The notes under the pieces were generated by a model. It had not been told where the DNA came from. It saw only the letters and a program-made list of their open reading frames with translations, and did no database searches. Shown here piece after piece: positions 12,101 to 25,400 of a DNA stretch of 64,000 nucleotides. The stretch spans positions 1,134,001 to 1,198,000 of the forward strand of contig CM056573.1 of assembly GCA_029721435.1 (NCBI GenBank). Reading direction: 5' to 3'. The DNA comes from Gymnothorax reevesii. Lineage: Eukaryota; Chordata; Actinopteri; Anguilliformes; Muraenidae. A program made the position numbers and the translations under genes. How positions within the stretch are numbered: position 1 is the first letter of the stretch; each line of letters begins with the position of its first letter.

Positions 12101-15100
12101 GGTGCTTAACCACTGTACTGCCGCACCGCTGCGGTGCTTAACCACTGTACTGCCGCACCGCTGCGGTGCTTAACCACTGTACTGCCGCACCGCTGCGGTG
12201 CTTAACCACTGTGCTCTCGGTGTCCTCTTTTACAGTAATGAGCTGCAGTTGTTAATATTCCTCCTCACTGCCAAAACAATGACTTTGCAGGTAAAATGGC
12301 TAAAGTGCCTGTTGTGTTAACCTGTGCAAACCACTAATGAATTAGCTGATGGTTTAACAAACTGCGGTGGTTCAGTCCTGGTTCCTGGTGCTGTAAATTC
12401 ATTAGGGTATACTTGTGGCAGTAGCTTTAGCTGATACTAATTGATAAAAACGTGAGATCATGATATAATTGAGCTACTGAAATAATCAAGGATGTAAGTT
12501 GGCTCCGGATCCTGGCTGTGGTTGTATGTTTTTGATATAAATAAGTGTTTTGTGTGGTCTCTGTCCGCACAGCCATCCCGGCCCGTAAGGAAGGTACCGC
12601 TCCCTCTACAGCCGCCCCGGGCCCAGAGGAGCGGCCCGCACCGAGCGGAGCAGAGGGAGGTCTCCCCAGGCCGGGTCCCCACCCCTCCATTCACGGGCCC
12701 TCTGGGGCCGAGGACCTCCAGAGACTCGGTGCGTCGCTGCTGAGCGGAGAGCATCCATTTTAAAGCTGTGATGTTCAGAGTGGCTTCATGGCTTCTGACC
12801 ACATTGAAACATGTCAAGTGTCTTTCTCAAGGATGCCCAGTGAGAATATCAGGGAGCAGTTGCAAGTGAGGATTGAGATTTAGAGAGAAAGGGTTAAGGC
12901 CACTGGAGCAGTTTTGGGGTTAAGGGCCTTGCTCAAGGGCCCATGTCAGAATCCCAGCAACTCTTCAGCCACCTGTGAAGCGAAATACCCTGAGGCTAAC
13001 CCGCTGCCCCAGAGACAGTCGGTGTAGCCAAGATCAAGGTGCATCCCCATGAAAGCTGCTGTTACAAACTTATCATGACCAGAATAATGGACCCAGACCT
13101 ATTTAAAGTATCTCAAAATATGGGTAGAGACTGCTGTAAAGGACACTTAACAAAACATACACTGTTTTTATTACAGGGAAATAATTCACAGAGCACACGT
13201 GTAACTAGGTAATCAAGATTCCCTGTTACGTTATTTGAAACTTGAAATTTACTTTTTTAGGAGTGGTGTTAGGAATAGTTTCTCTGTGTTTTTAATGTTT
13301 TTTTTTTCTGTTTGTTTTTTACTCAAATGTTTTCTTTCTGTTGCTTTTCACAGGTTGAAAATCCATAAATTAGTAACAAAGTTACTCCTAATAATGTTGA
13401 GTTATCAAGTCGTTACAACATTTTTAAAATGCATTAATGAATGATTCAAGTTTGTCTGTTTCACTAAACTGTGTATTAATACTGAAGAAAAATTGCTCTG
13501 CATATTCAATATTAATGTACAGAACTGAGTCAGGCCTTTGCTTATGGGTCTATTGTAATAGTTGTCACTAAAATTATCGGCGAAAAATTGGTGAAATTTG
13601 TCCCAATATTTTGTTAGTGTCCGTAACATGTAAATTATAAGTCTGATAAACAAATTAGCTAAATTTCAATTGTGTTTCCATAATGTCCCTTCCTGACTGA
13701 CTACTAAGGATGCAAAGTAGTTTAACTGGACAGGAGTTCTTAAATGTTTATATCAGACATGCGGTCATTCTGTAGAGTCCGTACCGCTGCGTAGTGTCCG
13801 TAACATGATGATTGCTTTCACAGAAAGCCCTTTTAGGGCAGTTTTCTTCAAATGTGACTTCTTCAAACAGCTATTCAGAAACCATTATGAAACTAAAATA
13901 CTGCTGTATCAGTAGTACATGTATTTGGAGTTATGGAATAGCATGTTACTAAAGAAAAAATCCAGAATTTAGGTAAGCTCGTGTAACTTTTCAGGTAAAT
14001 GGGCTGGTTTATTTCACTAAACCCTTTTTAATACAGATAACTGCTTCTTCATGTCAAAAATCATTATGTACCAAACCCAAAACCAGTGAAGTTGGCACGT
14101 TGTGAAAATTGTAAATAAAAACAGAATAAAATGATTTGCAAATCCTTTTCAACCTATATTCAATTGAATACATTGCAAAGACAGGTTACTTAATGTTCGA
14201 ACAGATAAACTTTGTAATTTTTTGCAAATATTAGCTCATTTGGAATTTGATGCCTGCAACATGTTTCAAAAAAGCTGGCACAAGTGGCAAAAAAGACAGA
14301 GAGAGTTGAGGAATGCTCATCAAACACTTATTTGGAACATCCCACAGGTGAACGCGCTAATTGGGAACAGGTGGGTGCCATGATTGGGTATAAAAGCAGC
14401 TTCCCTGAAATGCTCAGTCATTCACAAACAAGGATGGGGCGAGGGTCACCACTTAGTGAACAAATGCGTGAGCTGATTGTCGAACAGTTCAAAAACAACA
14501 TTCCTCAACGAGCTATTGCAAGAAATTTAGGGATTTCATCATCTACGGTCCGTAATATCGTCAAAAGGTTCAGAGAATCTGGAGAAATCACTGCACGTAA
14601 GCGACAAGGCCGAAAACCAACATTGAATGCCTGTGACTTTCGACCCCTCAGGCGGTACTGCATCAAAAACCGACATCAGTGTGTAAAGGACATCACCACA
14701 TGGGCTCAGGAACACTTCGGAAAACCACTGTCAGGAACTAGAGTTCGTCGCTACATCTGCAAGTGCAAGTTAAAACTCTACAATGCAAAGCGAAAGCCAT
14801 TTATCAACAGCACCCAGAAACGCCGCCGGCTTCGCTGGGCCCAAGCTCATCTAAAATGGACTGATGCAAAGTGGAAAAGTGTTCTGTGGTCTGACAAGTC
14901 CACATTTCAAATTGTTTTTGGAAACTGCGGACGTCTTGTTCTCCGGACCAAAGAGGAAAAGAACCATCCGGACTGTTATAGGCGCAAAGTTCAAAAACCA
15001 GCATCTGTGATGGTATGGGGTTGTATTAGTGCCCAAGGCATGGGCAACTTACACATGTGTGAAGGCACCATTAATGCTGAAAGGTACATACAGGTTTTGG

Positions 15101-18100
15101 AGCAACATATGTTGCCATCCAAAACCAACAAAAGCATGACATTCTTTAGTCTATTAACTACAAACCCAAAACCAGTGAAGTTGGCACGTTATGTAAATTG
15201 TAGATAAAAACAGAATACAATGATTTGCAAATCCTTTTCAACTTATATTCAATTGAATACACTGCAAAGACAAGATGTTTAATGTTCAAACTGAGAAACT
15301 TTATATATATTTTTTGCAAATAATCATTAACTTAGAATTTAAAGGCAGCAACACATTGCCAAAAAGTTGGCACAGGGGCCTTTTTACCACTGTGTTACAT
15401 CGCCTTTCCTTTTAACGACACTCAGTAAAGGTTTGGGAACTGAGGAGACCAATTTTTGAAGCTTTTCAGGTGGAACTCTTTCCCATTCTTGCTTGATGTA
15501 CAGCTTAAGTTGTTCAACAGTCCGGGGTCTCCGTTGTCATATTTTACGCTTCATAATGCGCCACACATTTTCAATGGGAGACAGGTCTGGACTACAGGCA
15601 GGCCAGTCTAGTACTCGCACTCTTTTACTACGGAGCCATGCTGTTGTAACACGTGCAGAATGTGGCTTGGCATTGTCTTGCTGAAATAAGCAGGGGCGTC
15701 CATGAAAAAGACGTTGCTTGGATGGCAACATATGTTGCTCCAAAACCTGTATGTACCTTTCAGCATTAATGGTGCCTTCACATATGTATAAGTTGCCCAT
15801 GCCTTGGGCACTAATACAACCCCATACCATCACAGATGCTTGCTTTTGAACTTTGCGCCTGTAACAGTCCGGATGGTTCTTTTCCTCTTTGGACCGGAGG
15901 ACACGACGTCCACAGTTTCCAAAAACAGTTCGAAATGTGGACTTGTCAGACCACAGAACACTTTTCCACTTTGCATCAGTCCATTTTAGATGAGCTTGGG
16001 CCCAGCGAAGCCGGCGGCGTTTCTGGGTGCTGTTGATAAATGGCTTTCGCTTTGCATTGTAGAGTTTTAACTTGCACTTGCAGATGTAGCGACGAACTGT
16101 AGTTACTGACAGTGGTTTTCTGAAGTGTTCCTGAGCCCATGTGGTGATGTCCTTTACACACTGATGTCGGTTTTTGATGCAGTACCGCCTGAGGAATCGA
16201 AGTTCACGGGCATTTAATGTTGGTTTTCGGCCTTGTCGCTTACGTGCAGTGATTTCTCCAGATTCTCTGAACCTTTTGACGATATTACGGACCGTAGATG
16301 ATGAAATCCCTAAATTTCTTGCAATAGCTCGTTGAGGAATGTTGTTTTTGAACTGTTCGACAATCAGCTCACGCATTTGTTCACTAAGTGGTGACCCTCG
16401 CCCCATCCTTGTTTGTCAATGACTGAGCATTTCAGGGAAGCTGCCTTTATACCCAATCATGGCACCCACCTGTTCCCAATTAGCGCGTTCACCTGTGGGA
16501 TGTTCCAAATAAGTGTTTGATGAGCATTCCTCAACTCTCTCTGTCTTTTTTGCCACTTGTGCCAGCTTTTTTGAAACATGTTGCAGGCATCAAATTCCAA
16601 ATGAGCTAATATTTGCAAAAAATGACAAAGTTTACCTGTTCAAACATTAAGTAACTTGTCTTTGCAGTATATTCAATTGAATATAGGCTGAAAAGGATTT
16701 GCAAATCATTGTATTGTTTTTATTTACGATTTACACAACGTGCCAACTTCACTGGTTTTGGGTTTTGTAGTTATCACATTGTTAAATACATGATGTTAAA
16801 TACATGAAGATCCTGTGACATATCGAGTGCATGAAAAGTGTCCTTGTAGTGTCCGTAACATCACCCTACCACATATTTCAACATGTTCTTTAAATTTAGT
16901 TGGTTGTGCTGACCTCAAGATAATTTTCAGTCATGAAGAGCTACCACGTGTGCTTTTCCAGAAGGAAGGAAAATTGTTTTCAACCAATTTCAAATTTTAC
17001 CCTTTTTGCAAATCTTTATGTACCCTGATCTTGGCTACGCTCAGTGCATGTAGTGTTCATGCATTCTCTTTCTGGTGATTTTATTTATTTATTTATTTAT
17101 TTTTTGTGTGTCCTTCATCTCCAAAACTCTTGGTCGGGGTGATTAAATTGTGTCCATCTGAGCGCACATCCAGTCTGTGACTGGGGACGTTTCCCATCTC
17201 TGATTGGCTCGTTCCCATTACTGCCGTCTCCTCCAGGGTCACCTGTAGATCCCAGAAAAGTGCTGATTGTTGCAGGTCATCACAACTGGATTGTCGCAGC
17301 GTACGCACATTTCGTCATCTGTTACAGGTAACGTTAGCCCTCGCCCTCCAAACGCCCCCCAAGTGCTAATGAATCCGTGTGTGTGTTTATTAGGGGTTTT
17401 TGCCATTAGCCTGTGTACAACATCACAAATTGTGTGCGTCTGTGTGTGTGTCTGTGTGTGTTGCAGGATTAAAGAATCCTCAGGCTGGCAGCAGGTCTTC
17501 ACCAGCCCGTACCTGGACTGGACCGTCGAACGTGTGGCTCTCAATGCCAAGGTGGTGGGTGGTCCCCATGGAGACAAGGATAAAATGGTTGCCGTGGCGT
17601 CAGAGAGCAGCATCATCCTTTGGAGCATTCAGGACGGCGGCAGCGGGAATGAGATTGGTAGGGTGAGCAGCACCTGAGCACGACCGAGGATATCCTGCAC
17701 TCTTCACGTGCCTTCTAGCTTTCTCTGTCGCCACATGGTCCATCTCTCTCTCTCAGGTGTGTTCAGTCTGGGGGTACCTGTGGACTCTTTGTTCTTCATC
17801 GGCAGTCAGCTCGTGGCCACCAGTCACACGGGGAAGGTGGGGGTGTGGAACGCCGTCACTCAGCACTGGCAGGTGAGACGTCCTGTCAACTTTCCCTCAG
17901 TTTTCCCTCCTGCTGCCGTTACATCTCTTATTTATCTACAGCAAAATGCTTATAAACTGCAATTAGCTATGATGTCCAAACTGTGGGTTGAAAAATTCTG
18001 CGAAATAATTGCTTGCAAATAAGGATTTATTGAAGTGGGAGCTGCATTTCATGTCTTAACCTGCTTGAAATGGCAAGTATATGTGCTGTATAAGGGTCAA

Positions 18101-21100
18101 AGGTCACTTCTGTGTTCACGGCTGGACAGATTAGAAACGAACACAAAGGCAAGAAAGTGTTTCAAAACACTACTGTTGAGGGTAGAATAGCAAGTTAAAA
18201 GTAGGTGAACACAGTGACTGTCATTATTCCTGCAGTCTGAACCGTATCCGGATCCATCGCCGTGTGTGTGTATTTGCACGAGAGGGTAAACGGTGATGTG
18301 AGGTGCAGTGGTGTACAGATGAGGGCAGCGCTGTGGTCTCTGTGCTCAGGTGCAGGACGTGGTGCCCATTACCAGCTGTGACACCGCAGGCTCCTTCCTG
18401 CTCCTCGGCTGCAGTAACGGATCCATCTACTACATCGGTGAGACGAGGCTGTGGTCAAGCTAGCTCATCGCTAAAATTACTCAACGTCATATGTAAACTT
18501 TTATTATACGCTACCAGTCAAAAGTCACACCGCAATATTTGCTGTAATTGTTACAATTTTTATATTTTGTTCATTCTTAATAGTGTCATATTGGTTTATA
18601 ACAGAAAGGTTGGAAAACTGAAGCCTGACGTATAAACCATTTATGTAACGAAACAAATAAAAAAAAAAAAAAAAAAACCAGGATCAGTCATTTAATCAGT
18701 ATTGAAGTAGATCAGTAATGATGGTCTAATCCAGTGCTTCTCGGACCTCTCCTGGAGTCACACCTGTCCTGCAGGTGTTAGATCTCCCTGCTCTAGCACA
18801 GGGGAGTCACATGATCTACTCATTATCAAGCAGCTGATCATTTCAGTCACCTGTGCTGGATTTCTTGTACGTTTATTACAAATAATATTGTAAATTATAA
18901 TAAATTGTAATATAAGTATTGGGTTCCAGTGATTTCTTTGTTGGACACATACATGTAAGATAAAGACCTGAAAAGATCTTGCTCTGAGCAAAAACATTTG
19001 ACTGGTATAGTACCTCCACCAGTAGGTGATATTTCCACCGGTGTTTGTTTGTCAGTTTGTTTGTTTGTCAGTTTAGGGGATATGGACTTAGTGTTTTTTT
19101 GATAGATTCTGCGCTAAGGAGGAAGTGATTACATTTTGGTGAAGATCTGACTCATATGCTTGACCCTTGAGCTGAAAGAATTTCTCACCGTGTAAAGACA
19201 GCGGTGTAGAGGCTCGTTTAAGTCTCACATTCAATGATAATTCCTCTGCCAACAGATTTTAAAACGGCAGAAGTAATTCGCTCCTTGAGTACCTTCTAGT
19301 TTTACATGTAATACATTTGTAGGGATACTGAAAGGTTTTGTGGGCTCCTGGAACATTTCTTAATTTCTGAACATGTGATGAATTTCTATGTTGAATGTGT
19401 CTCTTGCTCAGACATGCAGAAGTTCCCCCTCAGAATGAAGGACAATGACCTCCTGGTGACGGAGCTGTACCACGACCCGTCCAACGACGCCATCACTGCC
19501 CTGAGTGTCTACCTCACGCCCAAGACCAGTGAGCCACGCCCCGCCCCTTTTTTTTTTTTTTTTTTTAACCCACGATACACCTCTGCCTCCCACCAGTACT
19601 GACCCAGTCCTGCCTCCTCAGGCGTTAGCGGGAATTGGATCGAGATCGCATACGGGACCAGCTCAGGGGCAGTTCGGGTCATCGTTCAGCACCCTGAGAC
19701 AGTCGGGTCAGGACCTCAGCTGTTCCAAACCTTCACGGTGCACCGGAGCCCCGTAACCAAGATCATGCTCTCCGAGAAACACCTGGTCTCAGGTGGGCAC
19801 ATGACATTTATGTTTTCTGTGATGTCCAGTGACTCTTTATACACTTTATAGACACCATATAGTCATGACACAGAATGCTTAAATTAGAAAATACTTAATA
19901 TAAACGGGTGCTGAGAACGTAAGTATACTGCATGTGCTGGAACCAACTTTAATGCAGTATAACGCAGCCGACTTTCCTGATAAACATTTTCAAGTAAAGT
20001 AGCACAGCTGCGCATATAGTTGCCGTGGCATTTCAAAATTCTGCAGGTGTGTTTTTCATGAAACATTGATTTTAACAAAAGCCAGAAAATCCTCTCTGTA
20101 GTTTCGTTTATCTTAGAAAAGTGTTGCAATTTAAATATTACTGGACTGAATTTTCCATTTTGTATTTATCTAGAAAACAACCATTTTATATGTTAGCACC
20201 CCTCTTGGCTTCAGTCTTTGAACCAGTTCTTGCCGTCATGTGCCTGTAGTTGCCAGTTCATGCGTTACGTTGCAGAAGGTCTGCTGCTCAGATCAACGCG
20301 TTTTAAAATGATGATCTTACTGGTTGAACCCTGTTGCCCACCAGAATTCTATAGTCAACCAAGAAAATTCCTTTCAACTTTACCGTATAGCGGGACACTA
20401 TGTCATAGTAGAAGACTTTATAAGACTAAACATTGATGTATCGCTGTCAAACAGTGTTCTTGGCTATAAATATGGCAACTGTAGGCCCAGCTACGTTGTG
20501 ACGTTGAGACGATCCCTATGTGGGTTTGTCAATTGACTCAATCCGTTTGTTGGGATATTTGATGGAAATGCTGATCCCTGAACACGCTCGCTCTCGCCCG
20601 TGCAGTGTGCGCGGATAATAATCACGTGCGCACCTGGACAGTAACGCGGTTCCGGGGGATGATCTCCACGCAGCCCGGCTCCACCCCTCTCGCCTCCTTT
20701 AAGATCCTCTCGCTGGAGGAGACTGAGAGCCACGGCAGCTACTGCTCCGGAAACGACATCGGTGAGTGGGGGAGGGGATGGAGGGAGGACGGGAGGCTGC
20801 AGTGGCAGAGGGTTGAAGAGGGTCTGTGAGTTGGGTTATGTACTGGCACCGAGTGTATCTGCTGTTATGGATGGATCGTCCGGCAAACTCGTGGAGAACT
20901 CTCCTCGTGCTGCAGTGCAGCGTAACTTTTCAGATTATTAAAAAGGTTTCAATTCATAAGTAGGCACCAGTAAAATCCTATAAGAAGTGTGTGTTAAAGC
21001 AGACTGTGTCTTCTAGAAGCTCGTTTTTCTTCTGTTTAAAATCCATTTGGTGTGGAGAGCAGAAACTCCTTGAGTAGTGACTGTCCAAGTACTGATACTG

Positions 21101-22408
21101 TTGACTGTATCGGCGCTCTGTGGACGTCATTCGTTCTGTCGAAGTCTTGATCTGAAGTGCAGTGCTTTGACAAGATCGACCCCATGTCACTGCCATTGTA
21201 CCTCCCTCTTATTGATGATACAGAATGTTTGTATGGTCGTACAGGAAAATAGCTGTAGCTTTTTCCAGGATTTTCAGTGGATTTTAATTGTTTTCCAGGC
21301 CCCTTCGGAGAAAGGGACGACCAGCAGGTGTTTATTCAGAAAGTCATCCCAATAACCAACAAGCTGTTTGTGCGACTGTCTTCAACTGGGAAAAGGTGAC
21401 TTTGGCCATCCTTTCTAAGTTATGAAATATTTAAATTGACAATTGTATGTATCCCGTAAGGGAAAATGGCATTTACGTTTGTGGTGCTGCTCAGATCAAA
21501 GCAACTGTTATTCAGAATCTCTCTTTTTTTAATTTTTCTTGAGGAGCAAGTCTAGTCCATTAGCAGAGATACTACTGTAATAATCTGCAGAACCGTATTG
21601 TTCCTTATTGATCAAATGCAAAAGCTAAAATGCTTGGGGCCAGTGGCGGTTCTTTTAGTGGGGGGGCCCTGGTGGGGCCAGTGTTTAATCAGGGGGGACA
21701 TTAAAAACAATGATGATGGCCCTAGACATGGGCCTGCAGCTGAGACGCTGCAACACCACTCACTCCCTGCCTCTCTAAACTCTCCTGTGTGAATAAAGGC
21801 AAAAAGCAACAACAATGATATTAAAGCATTAAAAACTTCTATTTTGCTTTAGCCTATGAAATCATGCTGAAGATTTTATCATGAAGAAAAAATGCATTGA
21901 CTGATGGCCATCAAAAATGGAAAATAAAATACAACATAATAAAGTGTGAAGTATCAGACAAATCAAATGGCTTATGCCCTTAAGAATGGGCGACTCGTTC
22001 TCAGAAAACAAAACTCCTCATCAGTTATTGGGCCAATCAGAGCCACAGGACACAAGTAACATTTGTACAAACTCCTCTGTATTCATGGCCACTGACCTGA
22101 GAGTCCAGTCTTCACACTGATTTACAGAATATGCTGCCAGTGCCTGAATACACCGCAGCTCACACAGGTGTGCAGGTCATGCTGACTTTAATTAGTGACA
22201 GACAGAGATACTGAGAAGGATCTGGTAATTGAGGAGTGATACTTCTTCAAACATAAATCAAAATTACAAATATACAGTATACAGTAGGCCGTCTGTGGAC
22301 TGAAGCTAGATTTGAAAAGGTGTTTATTCATTCAAATGTAACAAAATGGTATTAACAACATAACTGGTTCTAGTTACTGTAATCACAATTAAATAAGTAA
22401 TCAACATA

Positions 22409-22486
<78 letters not shown>

Positions 22487-25400
22487 TATACCCTCTACTC
22501 TCTCAGACACAATGTGCCATTTCAATTTTCGAAGCCAATATTTCTGTGGAGTGATTGATTGAAAATACGAATTTGAAAAATACTGCGGTCAACTGAAATA
22601 TAATCATAGGTTTGTGAATTGCACTAATACTGGGCAAATATTGCCATATAAGCAATTTATTTGGTTTCCTGTAATTCAATTTCTTTTTTTTTTTTTAACT
22701 CCGGCAAAAAAGGAGGCGATATCCCTTCCTCGTTTCATGACCGTCTTAGAAGAAGATAAAAACGTTAAAGTGATGCATACCTCTCATCTCGCAAAGAACC
22801 ATCCCGACTTAGCACGGACAGATGGGCTACTGTTAATTACTTTACTTCGTAGCCTATTATTTTTCAAAATGGAACAGCCGAGTCAGATGAGGTTAGCGGG
22901 TAACATCACACCGTCGTGTGGAACTTTTCATTAGTACTTTGCCAAGGGTGATTCGTAACGTAATTCTTAGAGACATTTACAAACTTGACAACAAGCTTTC
23001 GTTGCCGGAATGGGGAACAACAGTAACACGGCCACGTCCAGAACAAATTACTTTTATAAGGTGCAGTCGTTTAGCAAACCCTCGTCTCTTACAGCAGGTT
23101 GTTCTTGCTGGTTGTCGCGCTCATATTCAAATCCCAGCCAGCGCATTGAGGTCAGTGAAAGCAAACGCGGGTAGCGACACACTTTGGTGCGTCGCTCTAA
23201 TCAGTCCGTGTAGAATGTTGAGTGACATTAGGTCCGGTTTTGGCGCTAGCGCATATCATCGTAAAAAAAAATGTACAGTATAATTTTATTATTCCGTCAG
23301 CACGGGGGCACAGGACATTGGCAGGGGAGCACAGGCCCCTGTAGGCCCCCGTGTAAAACCGCCACTGCTTAGGGCTGTCTGGATTCGAAAGAGGCCCGTC
23401 GACCAGTATGATACAATACAATTCAATTCAATTCAATTCAATTTATTTTGTATAGCGCTTTTCACAGAGACTGTCACAAAGACGCTTTACAGTGAGAGTT
23501 TAAAGAAATAAAAAGGCAGTGCCCAGCCTATTCCCCACTACAGCAAATGAGGCAAAAAACTCCCAGTAGGGAGAAAAATCCTCCAACAGTGGTGAGAAAA
23601 AACTCCCCAGTGGGAAGAAATCTCAGGAGGAACCCGGCCATAGTGGGGGAGCCCATCCTCCGCGGGCTAGCTAATTAAGAACAAAAAGTAAAATGGAGTG
23701 AAACGACAGAAGAGTTCCATTTAAGTCCATCTAAAGTGGCAACGGTAGCTTCAGAAAGTGGCAAGTCGAGGATGGTGCCGGACTGGACCAGGGCCGGACC
23801 GGATCGGACCAGGACAGCAGGACAGCAGCAGCCAGCGCTCATGGTGAGGGACAGGGCTCATACGGTCCAGGACTCAGGGAAGTGGAAGGAAGATCCTCGG
23901 AAAGAGACACAGAAGAAAGGGGTGTGAGGCACTGGATAACTACTGCATGATAATAAAAGTACCGTCCTCTGGCATGTGCCAAGTGAGCCTGGTCAGGAAA
24001 CAGTCAACACCCCTCCATCCACTTCCTGCAGCACAGAGGCCCAACACTTATTCCAGGCTGTTAGATCACTTTTCATTTTCTAAACAATAGTACCATATGG
24101 ACCTCCCCGGTGACTAAGGCTATAGCAAGCCCCACTGGTGCCGTGTAAGTGCAATCTCAGTGCCACCGGTTCCACATGGATTTAAGCAATTTTAACGACC
24201 AAAAGCTAGTAACCTTCATCCATTTAATGCAGCGCAGAGGCCCTGAATTCCATCCGACCAAGGCTGCGTAATTTTTCAATCAAATACCACCAACACCATG
24301 TGGACCTACCCGGTGACTAAGGCCGTAGCAAGCCCACCGGTGCCGTGTAAGTGCTATCTCAGTGCCACCGGTTCCACATGGATTTGCGTAACACTACACC
24401 AGTACCATATGGACCTCCCTGGTGACTAAGGCTGTAACAAGCCCCACTGGCACCGTTAATGCATGCTCAGTGCCACCGGTTCCACATGGATTTACTTAAC
24501 TCAGGCTTCCAATAACTTATGAACCCATCAACTAGGTTTTAGTCAGTCCCATCCGAGCCAAGTAATGTTTTATACATAATGATCTAATCATGATCTAATC
24601 ATAGGCTTGACTAAAAAGGTAAGTTTTTAGCCTACTCTTGAACACAGAGACTGTGTCTGAGGCCCGAATGTCCGTTGGGAGATAGTTCCACAAGATTGGG
24701 GCTTTGTAGGAGAATGCTCTCCCTCCAGATGTAACTCTAGATATAGTTGGAATTTTCAAATATCCAGCACCTTGTGAACGAAGTAATCTTGGAGGGGAGT
24801 AAGGAATGAGAAGTGCACCAAGATATTCTGGGGCCAAATCATTTAAGGCTTTGTAGGTAAGCAGTAGAATTTTATATTCAATTCTAAATTTGACAGGGAG
24901 CCAGTGAAGATTTTTGAGTACTGGGCTAATGTGGTCATATTTCTTCGTCCTGGTCAGAACCCTAGCAGCAGCATTCTGCACTAATTGAAGGCGATTCAGG
25001 ATAGAACTGGTGCAGCCTGACAGTAAAACGTTACAGTAATCCAGCCGAGAGGACACAAATGCATGAACCATTTTTTCGGCGTCCTGAAGAGACAGCATTT
25101 TTCGCAGCTTAGATATATTTCTAAGATGAAAGAAAGCCACTTTTATGATGTTGTTAATGTGACAGTGCAGAGAGAGTTCTGAATCAAGGGTGACACCAAG
25201 GTTTTTAACAACAGCTTTTGCAGAAACCCGGAGACTGTCGACAATGAGAGAAAACTTGAGGAATGTGTCTCTGAGTGATTTGGGACCAATTACCAATATT
25301 TCAGTTTTATCTGGATTTAAAGAGAGAAAATTCTGTGTCATCCATGCTTTAACAGCTTTAAGACACATCTCTAATCTAGTTAGTGGATCGATTTCACCTG

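Noticed and set aside
11127..12216. Regular palindromic repeats resembling a CRISPR array
   Set aside because: The 32-bp units are directly adjacent with no unique spacers, no cas genes are present, and the array lies in a vertebrate intron. It is a minisatellite.
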